From positions 3,410,001-3,474,000 of the forward strand of contig JAPFFF010000007.1 of the NCBI GenBank assembly GCA_039105265.1: a stretch of 64,000 nt of DNA, given 5' to 3'. Source of the stretch: Tritrichomonas musculus (taxonomy: Eukaryota; Parabasalia; Tritrichomonadida; Tritrichomonadidae). Each line of letters starts with the position of its first letter. Position 1 is the stretch's first letter. The notes below the pieces were generated by a model. That model did no database searches, was not told the origin of the DNA, and worked only from the letters and a program-made list of their open reading frames with translations. Positions 21,469 to 32,064 of the stretch are shown piece after piece. Both the position numbers and the translations under genes were made by a program.

Positions 21469-24293
21469 TGTTCAGTATAGAACAGAGTGGATTTTCAATA
21501 AAAGCAGCCACTATTGACGAGTTACTAATAGAATACATCAAAAAGTATGCATGCATGTGTCATACCAATGGGTCCAATGGCTCAAATATAACTGGTCCCA
21601 ACCAGGAGTAAATCAAGGAACTCATTACGAGTACAGTTGGTGAGCATCTCGAAAAATATGCTTTAGCCAAGGACCTTGAGTCATATGCTTTGCAAACTCA
21701 GCTATTCGATTATGTGAAAACCGAGGATTTCAATACGGAGATGCTGAAGTATGCATCTAGTGAAGATGTGGATAGTGCCATTGGGGAATTACGTGATTAC
21801 ATCGCCAAAAACTGTGCACTATCTACTGAAATACCTGAGGTCCCTGAGAACATCGTTACGAGTGATTCATTGAGTACTGCTTTGGAACCATATGCGAAGC
21901 TTGCGAACTTAAGTGAGTATGCGAAGACCCAGGACTTGCCAGATATGACCGAGTATGCGAAGCTTGCGAACTTAAGTGAGTATGCACTCGCTGAAGATAT
22001 CCCTGAGATACCCACTGATTTGGTTAATGAATCAGCGTTGAGTACCGCATTGAACGATTATGCTTTGACAACAGATATGACCCATGCTATTGATCAAGTG
22101 AAAGGCGAAATCCCAGAGATTATTGAGGGGCAAACAACAATTCAATTCACAATCGTCAATAATACAATTCCTGATTTGGATTACGACACATATCATGAAC
22201 TGATTGAGCAATATGGGTTGGATATTGTCTCATCAGACAGTTTCTATACGGCCCATTATGTTCACGCAGACAATTCGTACAATGACGATGATGATAATCA
22301 ACCCTCTCAGATACTGCGTATCGACGGAAGTAGTTCTGGTCTTTGGATACTGTATCACAGCCATGAATTAATCAATCCAGGAACTGGTGATACACCGGAA
22401 ATATTATCATGTTCAATAACCAAATCTATCGAACCAACAGACAAAAACGCTTATTCAGCTAGATATGTGTCGAACACTTATGCTCTCAAAACAGATATCC
22501 CAGAACCAGTTGACTTGACACCATATTATACTAGTGGTCAGGCTGATGAGAAGTTCGTCGATGAAGATGAGCTCGCATATGAATTAGACAAGTATGAGAC
22601 CAAGGATGTGGCTGATGGGAAGTATATTTCAAAAGACAATGTCATAAATGATATTCCAATACAAGCTGGAGGTGAGAATATTGATTTTGAATGTAATGGT
22701 CCGTATTTATCTCGATTTCTTACTCCAAGTTGCGACAAATTACTAGCCGACCTCATACAATATGGATTTTATATTGAATGTGAAAATTATGAAAATGGAA
22801 ATTATGTCTTTGATAGAGATGATGGAAGTTATATATTTAGCCATGAGACAAATAAATCATCAATAATTCGTATCATAAAGAGTTTTGATGGACTTCTCAA
22901 TGGTTATTATGTTAGCCCGAGTGGAAGTGTTGAACCTCCGAAAAATGTCTCTGTTGTCAGGCTCAATACTCCAGAAGTGTCTATTGCAACAACCCAAACT
23001 CTCAAAGAATTTGCTCTCAAAACGGATATCCCTGAGGTACCAACAGATTTGGTTAATGAATCTGCACTGAGTACCGCACTATATGGCACTGAATTGAATA
23101 TTGCATATCCAGCAAACTTATATGAGGGTGTATATATTACCCCTAAGCTACCCAATGCTGGAGTTCATTTGGTATTTGATGTTAATTGGGGAGATAATCA
23201 AGATGATGATATAATGCATATTGATGTAATATTTAAACCAACTGGTTCTACTAGCACTTATGACAGCATGGACAGGTATGATAGCAATGGTAAACGCATT
23301 GATTCAATAAGATGGCTTCATAGTGATTCACTAATTGTATATACATCATATATTGCAGCACATAGAAATAATAATCCAATAGCATATAATTGCATTAGAG
23401 CACAAATCGAATCACCATTCATTAAAACTGCAAATGTTGTTGATGGAAGTCCAGAACGATTCGCAATTCAATGTACACAGAATGATAGTGGTTGTGTAGT
23501 CCCAGATGATTATATAAGAAGGGTATTAACAACCAAAAATATTATCGTGAAGTTCAAACGAAATGCCGATGCTGCATCATATGAAGAAGCTGAATATACG
23601 TATTCTGGACGAAAGAGTGGAAATCTCATATACAAATCAGTAAGTAGTGAGTCAAGTGAATCAATAGATATTCGTGTAGCTACACGTATTGTCTCATTGA
23701 AAGCTGGGGATGATACACTGACCAATATATATGATGCGTCTATCACATTAATCAGCAACCAACCTGTGAGCGATGATATGATTACTTCGGTGAAATATGT
23801 TGATACTAAATATGCATTGGAGTCATATGTTGATGAGCTTCACGCAATTGCCAGTACAACCATCACCCACTACTCCCCAATTGAGTCATCGGTTAACACC
23901 ATCACCGATTTCGTCATTGGAGCTCCAGTATATATGACCGGTAAGGTGTATCATCGTGAGGATTCGAAATGGGTCCCTAGCACTGAAGCTGACACCACTG
24001 ATTGCATATGTAGTGTGAAGACCACTGGTACCTGGAAGGAGTATGTTGGTATATGCGTGAGAATCGATGAAGCCAATAGTTGTATCACATTCGCCACTCA
24101 TGGGGATTACATGGTTAAGGTTGAGGACTCCTCATGCTATTCCATTGGGGATGAGGTATTTATCGATAACGCTGATAATAAACTGAAGATACTCACTGGT
24201 GAGACTGCGATAACCTCAAAAATAAATCGTATGACCGTGGGTATCATAACTGGTATCATCAACGGGTCCACATTAGCTGTGTTTAAGGCCTAA
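21469..24293 (+). pseudogene. Fibre-like Maverick protein, locus A
   Basis: Long elongated surface-type protein, divergent from the LY-x-x-C gene and convergent with polymerase B. Near the N-terminus, IDELLIEYIKKYAC matches the start of the fibre gene at 57344 (IDELIIEYIRKYSC). Repeated short units follow (EYAKLANLSEYALAEDIPE, SALSTALNDYAL), typical of trimeric phage or virus fibre shafts. The C-terminal 150 residues, from THYSPIESSV to the end, are strongly conserved with the end of the locus B fibre array (59.8-60.2 kb), including TTDCICSVKTTGTWKEYVGI. They are probably the trimerising or receptor-facing head. The gene looks lightly broken (about one break). The role is inferred from repeat architecture, not from a named family. 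Confidence 0.6.
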
Positions 24294-24297
24294 TTAT

Positions 24298-24410
24298 CGG
24301 GACAGCAGTTTTGCTGTTCCGGTGATTTAGTGTTTATCACGATGAAATCTGGGTGTGGTAGAATTCTACCAGACCCAATATTTAGAGGTCTGCGGGAAAT
24401 CCCGTTGACC
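24298..24410. terminator. Three successive hairpins between convergent Maverick genes
   Basis: The 123-base gap between the fibre and polymerase stop codons holds three inverted repeats. They are CGGGACAGCA with its near-complement (24298-24322), a palindrome centred on GAATTC (24350-24377), and GGTC-TG-CGGGA with its complement (24387-24410). Placement between two convergent genes suggests a bidirectional 3'-end or transcript-stabilising structure. Function is inference. Confidence 0.45.
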
Positions 24411-26117
24411 CAATCTTCAATTCGAATTGCATATAATATAGTCCCCTGATGTGAGTTCGTGGATGAATGGTGCACAGGATTGGTTCTCGAGGACGATCAT
24501 TTTGGTGTGAGTCCCGGTGAGAGCATTCTTGTTTACCGTGATCTTACTCATGGACATCTCACTGATTTTGCTCTGGATTTTGTTATTGCGAGTCATCTGC
24601 AGATTGATATTTTTGCCAACCTTCACACCACCATTGTCGATGATGTCCTTGTAATCATCACTTGTAATATGGTTTTTCTTGAGGGAGACCCCCTTGAGTT
24701 TGAGTGCCTTGGTTACAGCTCCACTATTAAATATGGTGTAGCACTTAGGGGCTAACGCTATCATATTCTCACCATATTTCTCAATGCAGAGACCCAATAT
24801 TTTCTTCCCATCAGCGATTGTGTTTATATTGGGATTCGGCATGAACTTATATATGTTCTTATCATAGAATGCCCTATTCTTGATGATGTATTTGAACTCT
24901 TGATCGGACCCCTTGGTATCATCACCAGCAACTGCAAAATATGCACTATCAGTGTCCCCCTCTATGAAATGGAATCGCTCCACATCAAGGCACTTGTACA
25001 TGAACTCGTATATGAATGTGAGATACCAGAATTTGGCATTATCTAGAGTCCAGAATGATTCCTGAAGGCATGTCGTGCATTTGAAGCTCTTTGGGTTCAT
25101 CTGGAGTAGATAGTTGTCATCACTCAATTTGGTGCCACTGACATAGTTGTCGTAGATGATATTCTGGAAGGTCTTATCGCGTGTGCATATCTTGATTTTG
25201 GAGAACTTCTCGGTGTTCATCCCATCGTACCCATATGAGCCATTCATGCTGATCTTATAGAACTTCTCGTTCGCTACGCTCAAGTCTTGTTCCAAGCCAT
25301 TTCCCCTAGCAACACCAGATATGATATCCTGACAGCGTTTCATGAACTCGCTAACGAATGGGTTGAATCCGCGATGAGCCTCATATTTGGTGAGACTCTT
25401 GATATCCTCGATGACAAGTCCATGGTCGAGGAGGAACCAGAGGTAGTAATTCGAGAATGTCTGATAGGTACCCATTGTATCAACACTCATGGTCAGCTTC
25501 CGTTCAGTTTTATCAACAGATGGGAGCTTATTGTGAGTCATGTAGTTGTGCATATATGGGCCAATTGTGGCCTCATCATTGGTGATATCGAAATTGCGAA
25601 ATACAGGTGGGAAATTGATGAAGTAGTTGATTTTGGATATTGGGCATTTCAACATGACCTCCGCTTTGAACAGGAATTCGGGATGATCTCGGAGATACTG
25701 ACTGTTGATGATATGCATGCATGAGTTGTAGGTCTTCATATTTTTGGTACCATCCTTGTACACCTCGAATCGCTCTATCATGGAACCTGGCATATACATG
25801 ACTCCCCCGTGATATGGGTTGGCATCATGTTTGGATGAACTGAATGCAGATGGGTATAAGCTGTTGAAATCAATTCCAACAATATGAGTCATCGTGTGTG
25901 GAGTATCATATGAGATTACCTTGTGATCAACGGCGCTGTATCTAAAACGGTTTATTTTGGTATGACCCTTGATGTTGACACGATGCATGACATTGGATAG
26001 ACCACCAGTGATGTTGTTCCGTAAGCTGTAATACTCCTGTTCATCATTGATGAGCGTTGGGAGATGCATCATCTTGCAGTACTTCTTCAGCTGAATTCGG
26101 AGTTTGGTTATATTGGG

Positions 26118-26256
26118 GTCATCACGACTGCGAAGTCTGTTGCACTCTGCACAAGCGAGTTTACAGTTGCTGAGTTCATGACCGATATCATTATTGATTC
26201 TATCGAGAGTTGGTCTGTTGGTCCACGTGAAGTGCTCACCACAGAGATGGCACTTG
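26118..26256 (-). other. HNH-endonuclease-like module inside polymerase B (locus A)
   Basis: Between exonuclease and palm the protein reads CHLCGEHF, then PTLDRINNDIGHE, then NCKLACAECNRLR. This is the layout of a zinc-bound HNH nuclease: a Cys pair, the DRINND strand-turn in place of the DH pair, His, then Asn and a second Cys pair with CN. The same module occurs at the same place in the locus B polymerase. Nuclease activity is not shown; a purely structural zinc ribbon is the alternative. Confidence 0.65.
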
Positions 26257-28838
26257 CCAGTATCTGGATTGTTGTACATCTCCATGAACTTATCGAATTG
26301 CTCCTCACAAACACATTTATCGAGGTTCCTGGGTTTGTCCTTATGAGATTGATTATATTTGACATCCTGGTTATAGTAGTTCTCACATTTGTATCGCCAC
26401 CAATCGAGGTTTGGTTTGAATTTGTTAATGGGATTCTGTATGGAGTATTCAGCATTTGGATCAAATTCCTTATATGCCAGTGCATACTTGATACAGGATG
26501 CATTCTTGCTTAGCGATAGGTTTGAGATGAGGTCCACGTTGTACTGAGCATTGAGTGCAATCAGGTTGTCAATGGGTTTGATCATCATCTCGACATCATT
26601 ATCATTGTATGCAAGTAGGTAGTCCCATCGGGTTTTATAGTTTTTGGCATCCTCGAGATATAGTTTGTAATCATCTGGTGTCAATGGATTCTTCTGGTTG
26701 AGATAGCTGTAGAACGCCTCATACTCAAATGGCTCTGCTTTTGAGAGGACCTCATTGTAGTTCTCAGTATTGATGGCTTCATATGGGAATACACCCTTCG
26801 AGCTATTCTCAACTCCCCCAAAGTCTACACCGAATTGCCTTAATGTACCTCCAGCGACAAATGATTGTGCATCGATGAATCGCAACTTGGTATCGTATTT
26901 GGGTGACTTCAATATGAACTGCTTCAATGAGGATGTGGTACCAATGATACTATTGGGCTCAACACTCCATAACATAGTTCACTTGGCTGAACTGTAGTTG
27001 AGATACTCCTTGAATAGGTTGCTATCGAATCTACTCGAGTTGAATCCAAATACGGTTATCACATTCAGGTTGCGATCATTGGTTTTGAGATTGTCAACTG
27101 GTTGATTGATGAAGGATTTCATATATTGAACCTTATCGTGATACACCTGTTTGGATTGCTCAAACAACCAATCGATCCATTTGATGATGAACTCAGCTGA
27201 ATCTCTTAATGAGAAGTGCTTTGTGGTACAACCAGATTGCGATTTGACACATGATGATACACTAAGGGGAATCAGTCGTGAGTTGATGGTTGTGGATGAA
27301 CCAATGGATGCATTCACAGGCTGTTCAACAGTTTCGAAATCGTAGGTGATGTAATATATGTTGGGTTTCCATTCGAGACCATATGCTAAGCAATATTCGT
27401 ACACCGGATTGTTGAGTATATGTGGACAGTATGGTAGTGGTTCACGATTGGGTATGAATCGCTTTCGAAATACCCCGTCACAGTTCTTAACATGGTTCTC
27501 GAAACACTTCATGTTGTAATGACCGTAATGGGCATATGAGCCACACTTTGGACAGATGTGGATGTTGGTCAGCTTCTCAGCATCCTTGATGCACATTATA
27601 TGGATGATTCGATTTTGGGTGTACAGCAATGCGGATTTCCTAAATGAGTTATCTCTATTGTATTTACATTGGTCCTGAAGGTTATAAACTTTGAGATCCT
27701 CCAAGTACTCATAGATGTCCACATTCAAATGATGCTTCTCGGCAGATGCCTTCATGGATTCAATTGATGTACCCGGATAGTTGTTCAGGAGGTCAATTGC
27801 ATCTTGTGATGGCTTAGTAGAATACACTATATTGTGATCCTCGCATAGGAGCTTCCTAGCTGCCTGTGTACGGTGCTTAGTTTTGCAACCAGATTCGGGG
27901 TCAACCAGATGGTCATCTAGACATGCAGCCAGAAATCGGTACCAACATAGATTGTCATCGGCATTGTCTGTGATGATGAATTTGCTATTTTTGATCTCAG
28001 GAGGTAAATACTTGATTGGACCACTAACCTTGACCATTCGAGAAACCGTGAATGAGACTGATCCTACGATAACCAACTTGGTTCCAGATGTTGAGGTCTC
28101 ATATGAGTGTAGTACTGATTCAATATAGTACTTCACGATATCAAGCGATTGCTCATCACGAACCACAATTGGGATAGCTGATTTATAGTTATTCCAATTG
28201 ATTTCCCTAGCTGTATATTCACATGAATACCCAAACACATTCTCCTCACTGGGGGACTGAAATACACCTGAGAGTTGGAAATAGATTTTGAATGGTTTTA
28301 CCTCACGCTTATAGACCTGTTGCAGGCCATCATATATGGTGTTCAATGAGGATATCTAGTTGAAGTAGTATATGTATATTGGCTCATAGGTATCAATATC
28401 CTCACGCTCATTGGAATCACTATCACCATATTTGGCATATGATCGCCAAGCCTCAACAGCCCTATCATAGCTATCAGGTACATTCACCATGAGGAAATCG
28501 GTGTGTTTCGATTTGAACTCATGACCGAACTCACTGAGGTACTCGAGTATTTCATTATTTTCAGGGTCCTTGGGGAGATCATCAATATTAGCGTTACCAT
28601 CGATAATATGATTCAGTTTTGTAACCTTAGTCCTGTCTCGGAGTATATCTTGTATTTCAGCTCTATCGATATACTCGGGATAATATTTGTTGAAATATGA
28701 ATATGCTTTGCGTTCATCTAATAACCGCTGTTTGAACCTATTCTGGGTATCCAATTGCCGCCATTCATCTGCGTAGTCCTCAATCCTGTAATCACATCTA
28801 TTGAAATTATTGAAGTAATCATTATCTCGTTCAGCCCT

Positions 28839-29834
28839 CAGCTGCTCGAAGAATGTATCAAGATCTGATGCCTTGATATGATAATCGCGATCAAAACCGG
28901 TGCGATATACAAATAAATTATCATTTAGGAACTTTATGAAACTGTTCAGTCGTTCATTATATGATACACCGGTTGGGATGCTGCCATCGAACTTCTCATT
29001 GGCTTTATCCATATAATCTTCAACAGTATCCATGGGTAGAATACGTTTAGCAAAATTCTTAGTAGTAATCTTGCGATGCTTTTCACGCTCCTGTTCCCGC
29101 TCTTGTTTCTGCTTCTGTTTCAATCGATCCCGTTTCAATTTCTCAGCGAGTTTCTGTTCCCGCTTCTGTTCCTGCTTCTGGAGACGCTCCTGCTTAGCAT
29201 GCTCCCGTTCCAATTGCTTAGCACGTTCACGTTCAAGTCTGACTTCCTCAAGTGTATGCAGATTCTGTTCAGTTGCATCCCTCAGCAACTTATCCTCTTG
29301 TTCATCATGTAGTCTCTCGAAGAATTTATCAAAATCTGAGACCTTGAGAAGAGTATTAGTATCAAAACGTGTGCGATAAACAAATAAATTATCATTTAGG
29401 AACTTTATGAGACTGCTCTGCTGTGCGGCCTGTGGTATGTCGGTTGGGATTTTGCCACCGAACTCAGTGTTGACGATCTTGATATAATCTTTGACATCAT
29501 TCGCGGTTAAAACAGCTTTATCAAAATGTGTCTTATTAATCTTGCTATTCAGTAAACGTTCAGCATGTTCCAATCCCAATACCTTGAGACGCCTCTGCTC
29601 AGCACGTGTAAGCCTCAGTCGCCTGACGAATGTATCAAAATCTGATTCCTCGAGCTTATTATCGGGATCAAAACCTGTGTGAGCTACAAATGAGTTCTCA
29701 TTCAGGAACTTTATAAGACTGCTCAGCTGTCCAACATATTGGCTGTCAGTTGAGATACGCCCACTGAACTTCTCATTGATGATATCGATATAGCCTTTGA
29801 CGATGTCTGTGGGTAGAATATTTTTATCGAAATT
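28839..29834 (-). repeat. Three copies of a 73-residue domain in the polymerase N-terminus
   Basis: The copies lie at about 29616-29834, 29310-29528 and 28839-29057. Shared pattern: FDKxILPxDxVxDYIxxxNEKF, then SLIKFLNDNLFVYRTGFD and a final DFDTFFERL. Copies two and three are almost identical at DNA level over the FLNDNLFVYRT stretch. A highly charged Lys/Arg/Glu/Gln helix of about 70 residues separates them. The polymerase fragment at 17.3 kb has only one copy. Confidence 0.8.
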
Positions 29835-29855
29835 CCAATTAGTAATCTTACTCAT

Positions 29856-30299
29856 TTGCCCATTGGTAAAAATACAAAAATAATCATCGCAACGCTGTTG
29901 ATAACATACTATTTTTGAATTTTACTCAATTAAATAGCAAATCGGAATCATATATGTGTTAGCGCTAACTGGTATAGTTGTTGGATCATGAAGCATGTCT
30001 CCGGGCTTCGGCTGCAGGCATGAGTTCGATCCACTGCCGTACTGATTTTTCGTATTATTTCCGGTCCATATTTGTGGTAGAGCCCTAGCGAACAAAACAC
30101 CTTGGGTAAGCTATTACTTGTGGATTATGGGGTAATACGGGCATTTGCCGGCATTTGCAACCCAAACCAGCTCTTGTAACTGGATGCAACTGTTTCTCTT
30201 TATGGGGTGGTATCATCCCGGGCACTTATCATCTCATATCGAATGCACTACGCATCCAGTTACGGGGTTGGTTTTTGCAAAAATATTTTTGAAACTCGG
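29856..30299. other. Intergenic region of locus A with inverted repeats
   Basis: About 440 bases between two minus-strand genes, comparatively GC-rich. It contains a CTATTTTTGAA box (29909-29919, possible promoter element of the polymerase gene), a tRNA-like stretch (29960-30050) and a 12-base inverted repeat GTAACTGGATGC (30176-30187) with its complement at 30251-30262. Confidence 0.55.
29960..30050 (+). other. tRNA-like Pol III sequence, probably a relic
   Basis: TAGCGCTAACTGG (29960-29972) resembles box A and GAGTTCGATCC (30022-30032) resembles box B, with a run of five T at 30045-30049 as a possible Pol III stop. A CAT triplet sits after T and before a purine as in an anticodon loop. The anticodon and T stems do not pair properly and the A-B spacing is about 18 bases too long without an intron or a large variable arm. 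A genuine tRNA is therefore doubtful. Confidence 0.25.
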
Positions 30300-30830
30300 T
30301 TAGAAATCGGTTGTATCAATCTCATCTGGGTCTGGAGCTGTTTCACTTGGAGGTCCGTTTATAGGCATATGGGTGTTGATTAGTTTTTGGGTCATATACA
30401 TGGAGATACTCAACTTTAGGTTATCGCGTATGAGTCTACGCAATAGGGATACGCGTTTATGAGGTTCTGCGTTGGAGACTGCATCGATTACTGCCTGTGA
30501 TGTGACATATTGGATCAATCGGTCGTGATCCCCAATATCCAAAAACTTGCTTCGATTGAATATATGGGTGCGATTTAAACGAGGTCGAGGATGTTCAATA
30601 GATGGGGTCTCAGGAGGTGAGTCATTTGCATCCTGAGTAGTATCCTGAGTGGTGTCGATATGTGCTTCAGCCTTTGGGGTATCAGCAGATGGTTTGCGTT
30701 TATGGTTCATACGCTTAATCAAATGCTTGACATCTCGGCGCAAATCGGTGATGCCATCTACGATTTTTGAGAGTATCTCAGCATCAGTAGCCATACCAGT
30801 AGTCATATCTGTATCCATATCTGTATCCAT
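30300..30830 (-). CDS. Conserved small Maverick protein (homologue of the 60223-60522 gene)
   Basis: 176 residues, function unknown. It shares two blocks with the locus B protein: an N-terminal helix (EILSKIVDGITDLRRDVKHL against EILESLAEIKQLLNEIL) and a C-terminal block ending LRRLIRDNLKLSISMYMTQKLIN against VRRELKEKYNINLSIYMTDKLIN. Between them is a variable basic and polar linker, and the N-terminus has MDTD repeats. The shape (short coiled N-terminus, basic middle, helical C-terminal domain) could suit a small DNA-binding or scaffold protein, but nothing proves it. In locus B the homologue lies downstream of polymerase B; here it lies upstream, so gene order has changed. It reads open throughout. 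Confidence 0.65.
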   Translation of the reverse strand: MDTDMDTDMTTGMATDAEILSKIVDGITDLRRDVKHLIKRMNHKRKPSADTPKAEAHIDTTQDTTQDANDSPPETPSIEHPRPRLNRTHIFNRSKFLDIGDHDRLIQYVTSQAVIDAVSNAEPHKRVSLLRRLIRDNLKLSISMYMTQKLINTHMPINGPPSETAPDPDEIDTTDF

Positions 30831-30886
30831 TTATGCAAAAATAAAATATTATTTTTGAGCTTTGACTCAAGAATGTACATTCGTAC

Positions 30887-31654
30887 TTATGATCGCATTG
30901 TGGTTGTGAAATATTTATCCACAGCTGTGTGAAAATCATTAAGGCATGATCTTTTGATGGTAATCCTAGTGCCACCTACAGTGACATCATCTCCTTTGAA
31001 CATAGCTTTGGCCATTCGTTTGATATCTTCATTCGGGGTCATTGCGATGGGTAGGTCATCAATAAATATCCAGCGCTTCTTCTGATCTTGATATATCCTA
31101 CTGACCTGCCTCCATGAATGCTTGTTGCGACGAACGAGATGAAGTACCACAGAATCCTTATCTTTGGGAATATCCTCAAGCCATATCATATATCGGTAGC
31201 TATTTTTGTGATCCTTGGGGACAGCCCTTGGAGTGAGGTCATTGATTTTGTTAACCATCTGCTCGCGTTGCTGAGAAGCTAGTGAATCCAATAATTGCAT
31301 GACATCCCATGCATATGATGGTGATGCCCACATTGCAATATGATTGACCAGCAATCGGTGAACATACATACCCTTCAAATCATTTGGTAAATTGGTTCTA
31401 TCTTCATACAATTTCTGGTCTGGTAGAATTCTACCAGACCCATTTTCGAGCAATTCCTGTGTTGATTTGTTATCAAACCAATGGCGAATCTGTTTCTTGG
31501 AATTACATGCAACGAGAATGCTTTGAGCTTGGTACATATCATCCTTAATGGAATGTATCAAACGGAGCTTCTCATTATACTGGATGAATTCATACTCATC
31601 ATCGATTGGTTCGACAACAGCTGACATTGATGTGTTTGTCCCAGTTGATTCCAT
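30887..31654 (-). CDS. KilA-N domain protein
   Basis: DNA-binding protein of the KilA-N type, common in large DNA viruses and phages and usually tied to regulation or replication. Residues about 22-126 carry the domain: QIRHWFDNKSTQELLE, then GMYVHRLLVNHIAMWASPSY with the conserved YVH-x-LL and H-IA-W-ASP pattern. Between these two parts lies the heptapeptide GSGRILP (72-78), encoded by a 24-base palindrome also found beside polymerase B. It sits in the loop that varies among KilA-N proteins. The C-terminal half (140-255) is a second folded domain not recognised. The upstream sequence shares an ATTTTTTATC box with the next gene, supporting this start. It reads open throughout. Confidence 0.75.
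   Translation of the reverse strand: MESTGTNTSMSAVVEPIDDEYEFIQYNEKLRLIHSIKDDMYQAQSILVACNSKKQIRHWFDNKSTQELLENGSGRILPDQKLYEDRTNLPNDLKGMYVHRLLVNHIAMWASPSYAWDVMQLLDSLASQQREQMVNKINDLTPRAVPKDHKNSYRYMIWLEDIPKDKDSVVLHLVRRNKHSWRQVSRIYQDQKKRWIFIDDLPIAMTPNEDIKRMAKAMFKGDDVTVGGTRITIKRSCLNDFHTAVDKYFTTTMRS
31417..31440. repeat. Perfect 24-base palindrome, in-frame within the KilA-N gene
   Basis: GGTCTGGTAGAA followed by its exact reverse complement, centred on an EcoRI site. The 22 bases from 31421 recur identically at 24356-24377, where the palindrome is near-perfect over 28 bases (one mismatch). Both copies can be read as GSGRILP on the minus strand. Confidence 0.8.
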
Positions 31655-31746
31655 TTGGAATTCGATAAAAAATTGAGTTGCATTGCGAACTAGCTAGTTA
31701 TTACCTCATATGAAGTTGAGTCCAAAAATATAAAATGCATGAATGC

Positions 31747-32064
31747 TCAAGCGTATTCATATGAGAATTCGAGTATTTTCAATAGCATCTTGATACGTCC
31801 CAAATCGAGTTCCTTGCGATCATAGCTATCACCATCTATGATTTTGGCTCGAAGGGATTCCAAATCAGTTTCAAAATTTGATATTGTATCAATGAGATCG
31901 TCCATGAAATCATCGTCGTTGTGGTAGTCGAATGCAAGGGATTTCCATTGGGGGTATTTCTTGAGGATGACTCGTTCGAGGTAATCGAGTTTGACACCAT
32001 TAGTTTCGACATTGGAGAGTTGTGGCATGGCAACGAATGCACTGTGTGCAGTTGTTGAATTCAT
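31747..32064 (-). CDS. Small Maverick protein of unknown function
   Basis: About 105 residues, mostly helical, acidic centre (DYHNDDDFMDDLIDTISNFE). I do not recognise the family. A longer reading from 32160 is possible. I chose the ATG at 32064 because the sequence just upstream of it shares the box CAATTTTTTATC and its surroundings with the stretch just before the KilA-N start (CAAYTCAATTTTTTATC in both). A CTATTTTTGAA box lies about 40 bases before this start. It is the outermost gene of the remnant's right side. Confidence 0.5.
   Translation of the reverse strand: MNSTTAHSAFVAMPQLSNVETNGVKLDYLERVILKKYPQWKSLAFDYHNDDDFMDDLIDTISNFETDLESLRAKIIDGDSYDRKELDLGRIKMLLKILEFSYEYA

Larger units (their letters stand above)
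24417..29855 (-). pseudogene. Protein-primed DNA polymerase B of Maverick locus A
   Basis: Replicative polymerase of the element, family B, of the protein-primed type. In order from the N-terminus: a triplicated 73-residue domain with a charged coiled linker (28.84-29.83 kb), a conserved pre-exonuclease region, a Cys/His finger (CPKCGSYAHYGHY), the exonuclease (ExoI DFET, ExoII GFNSSRFD, ExoIII YNDNDVEMM), an HNH-like module (26.12-26.26 kb), then palm motifs A (DFNSLYPS near 25.86 kb), B (KISMNGSYGY) and C (GDTDS near 24.95 kb). The N-terminal extension is where such polymerases can carry the terminal-protein function; that is inference. The gene is broken in about two places but otherwise well preserved, and all main catalytic motifs can be read. 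Confidence 0.85.

Noticed and set aside
25287-26513. Several plus-strand frames of 65-150 codons
   Set aside because: All are antisense to the polymerase, whose motifs fix the coding strand.
29032-29379. Cys/Arg/Ser-rich plus-strand frame
   Set aside because: Antisense of the Lys/Glu/Gln-rich linker in the polymerase; composition follows from that.
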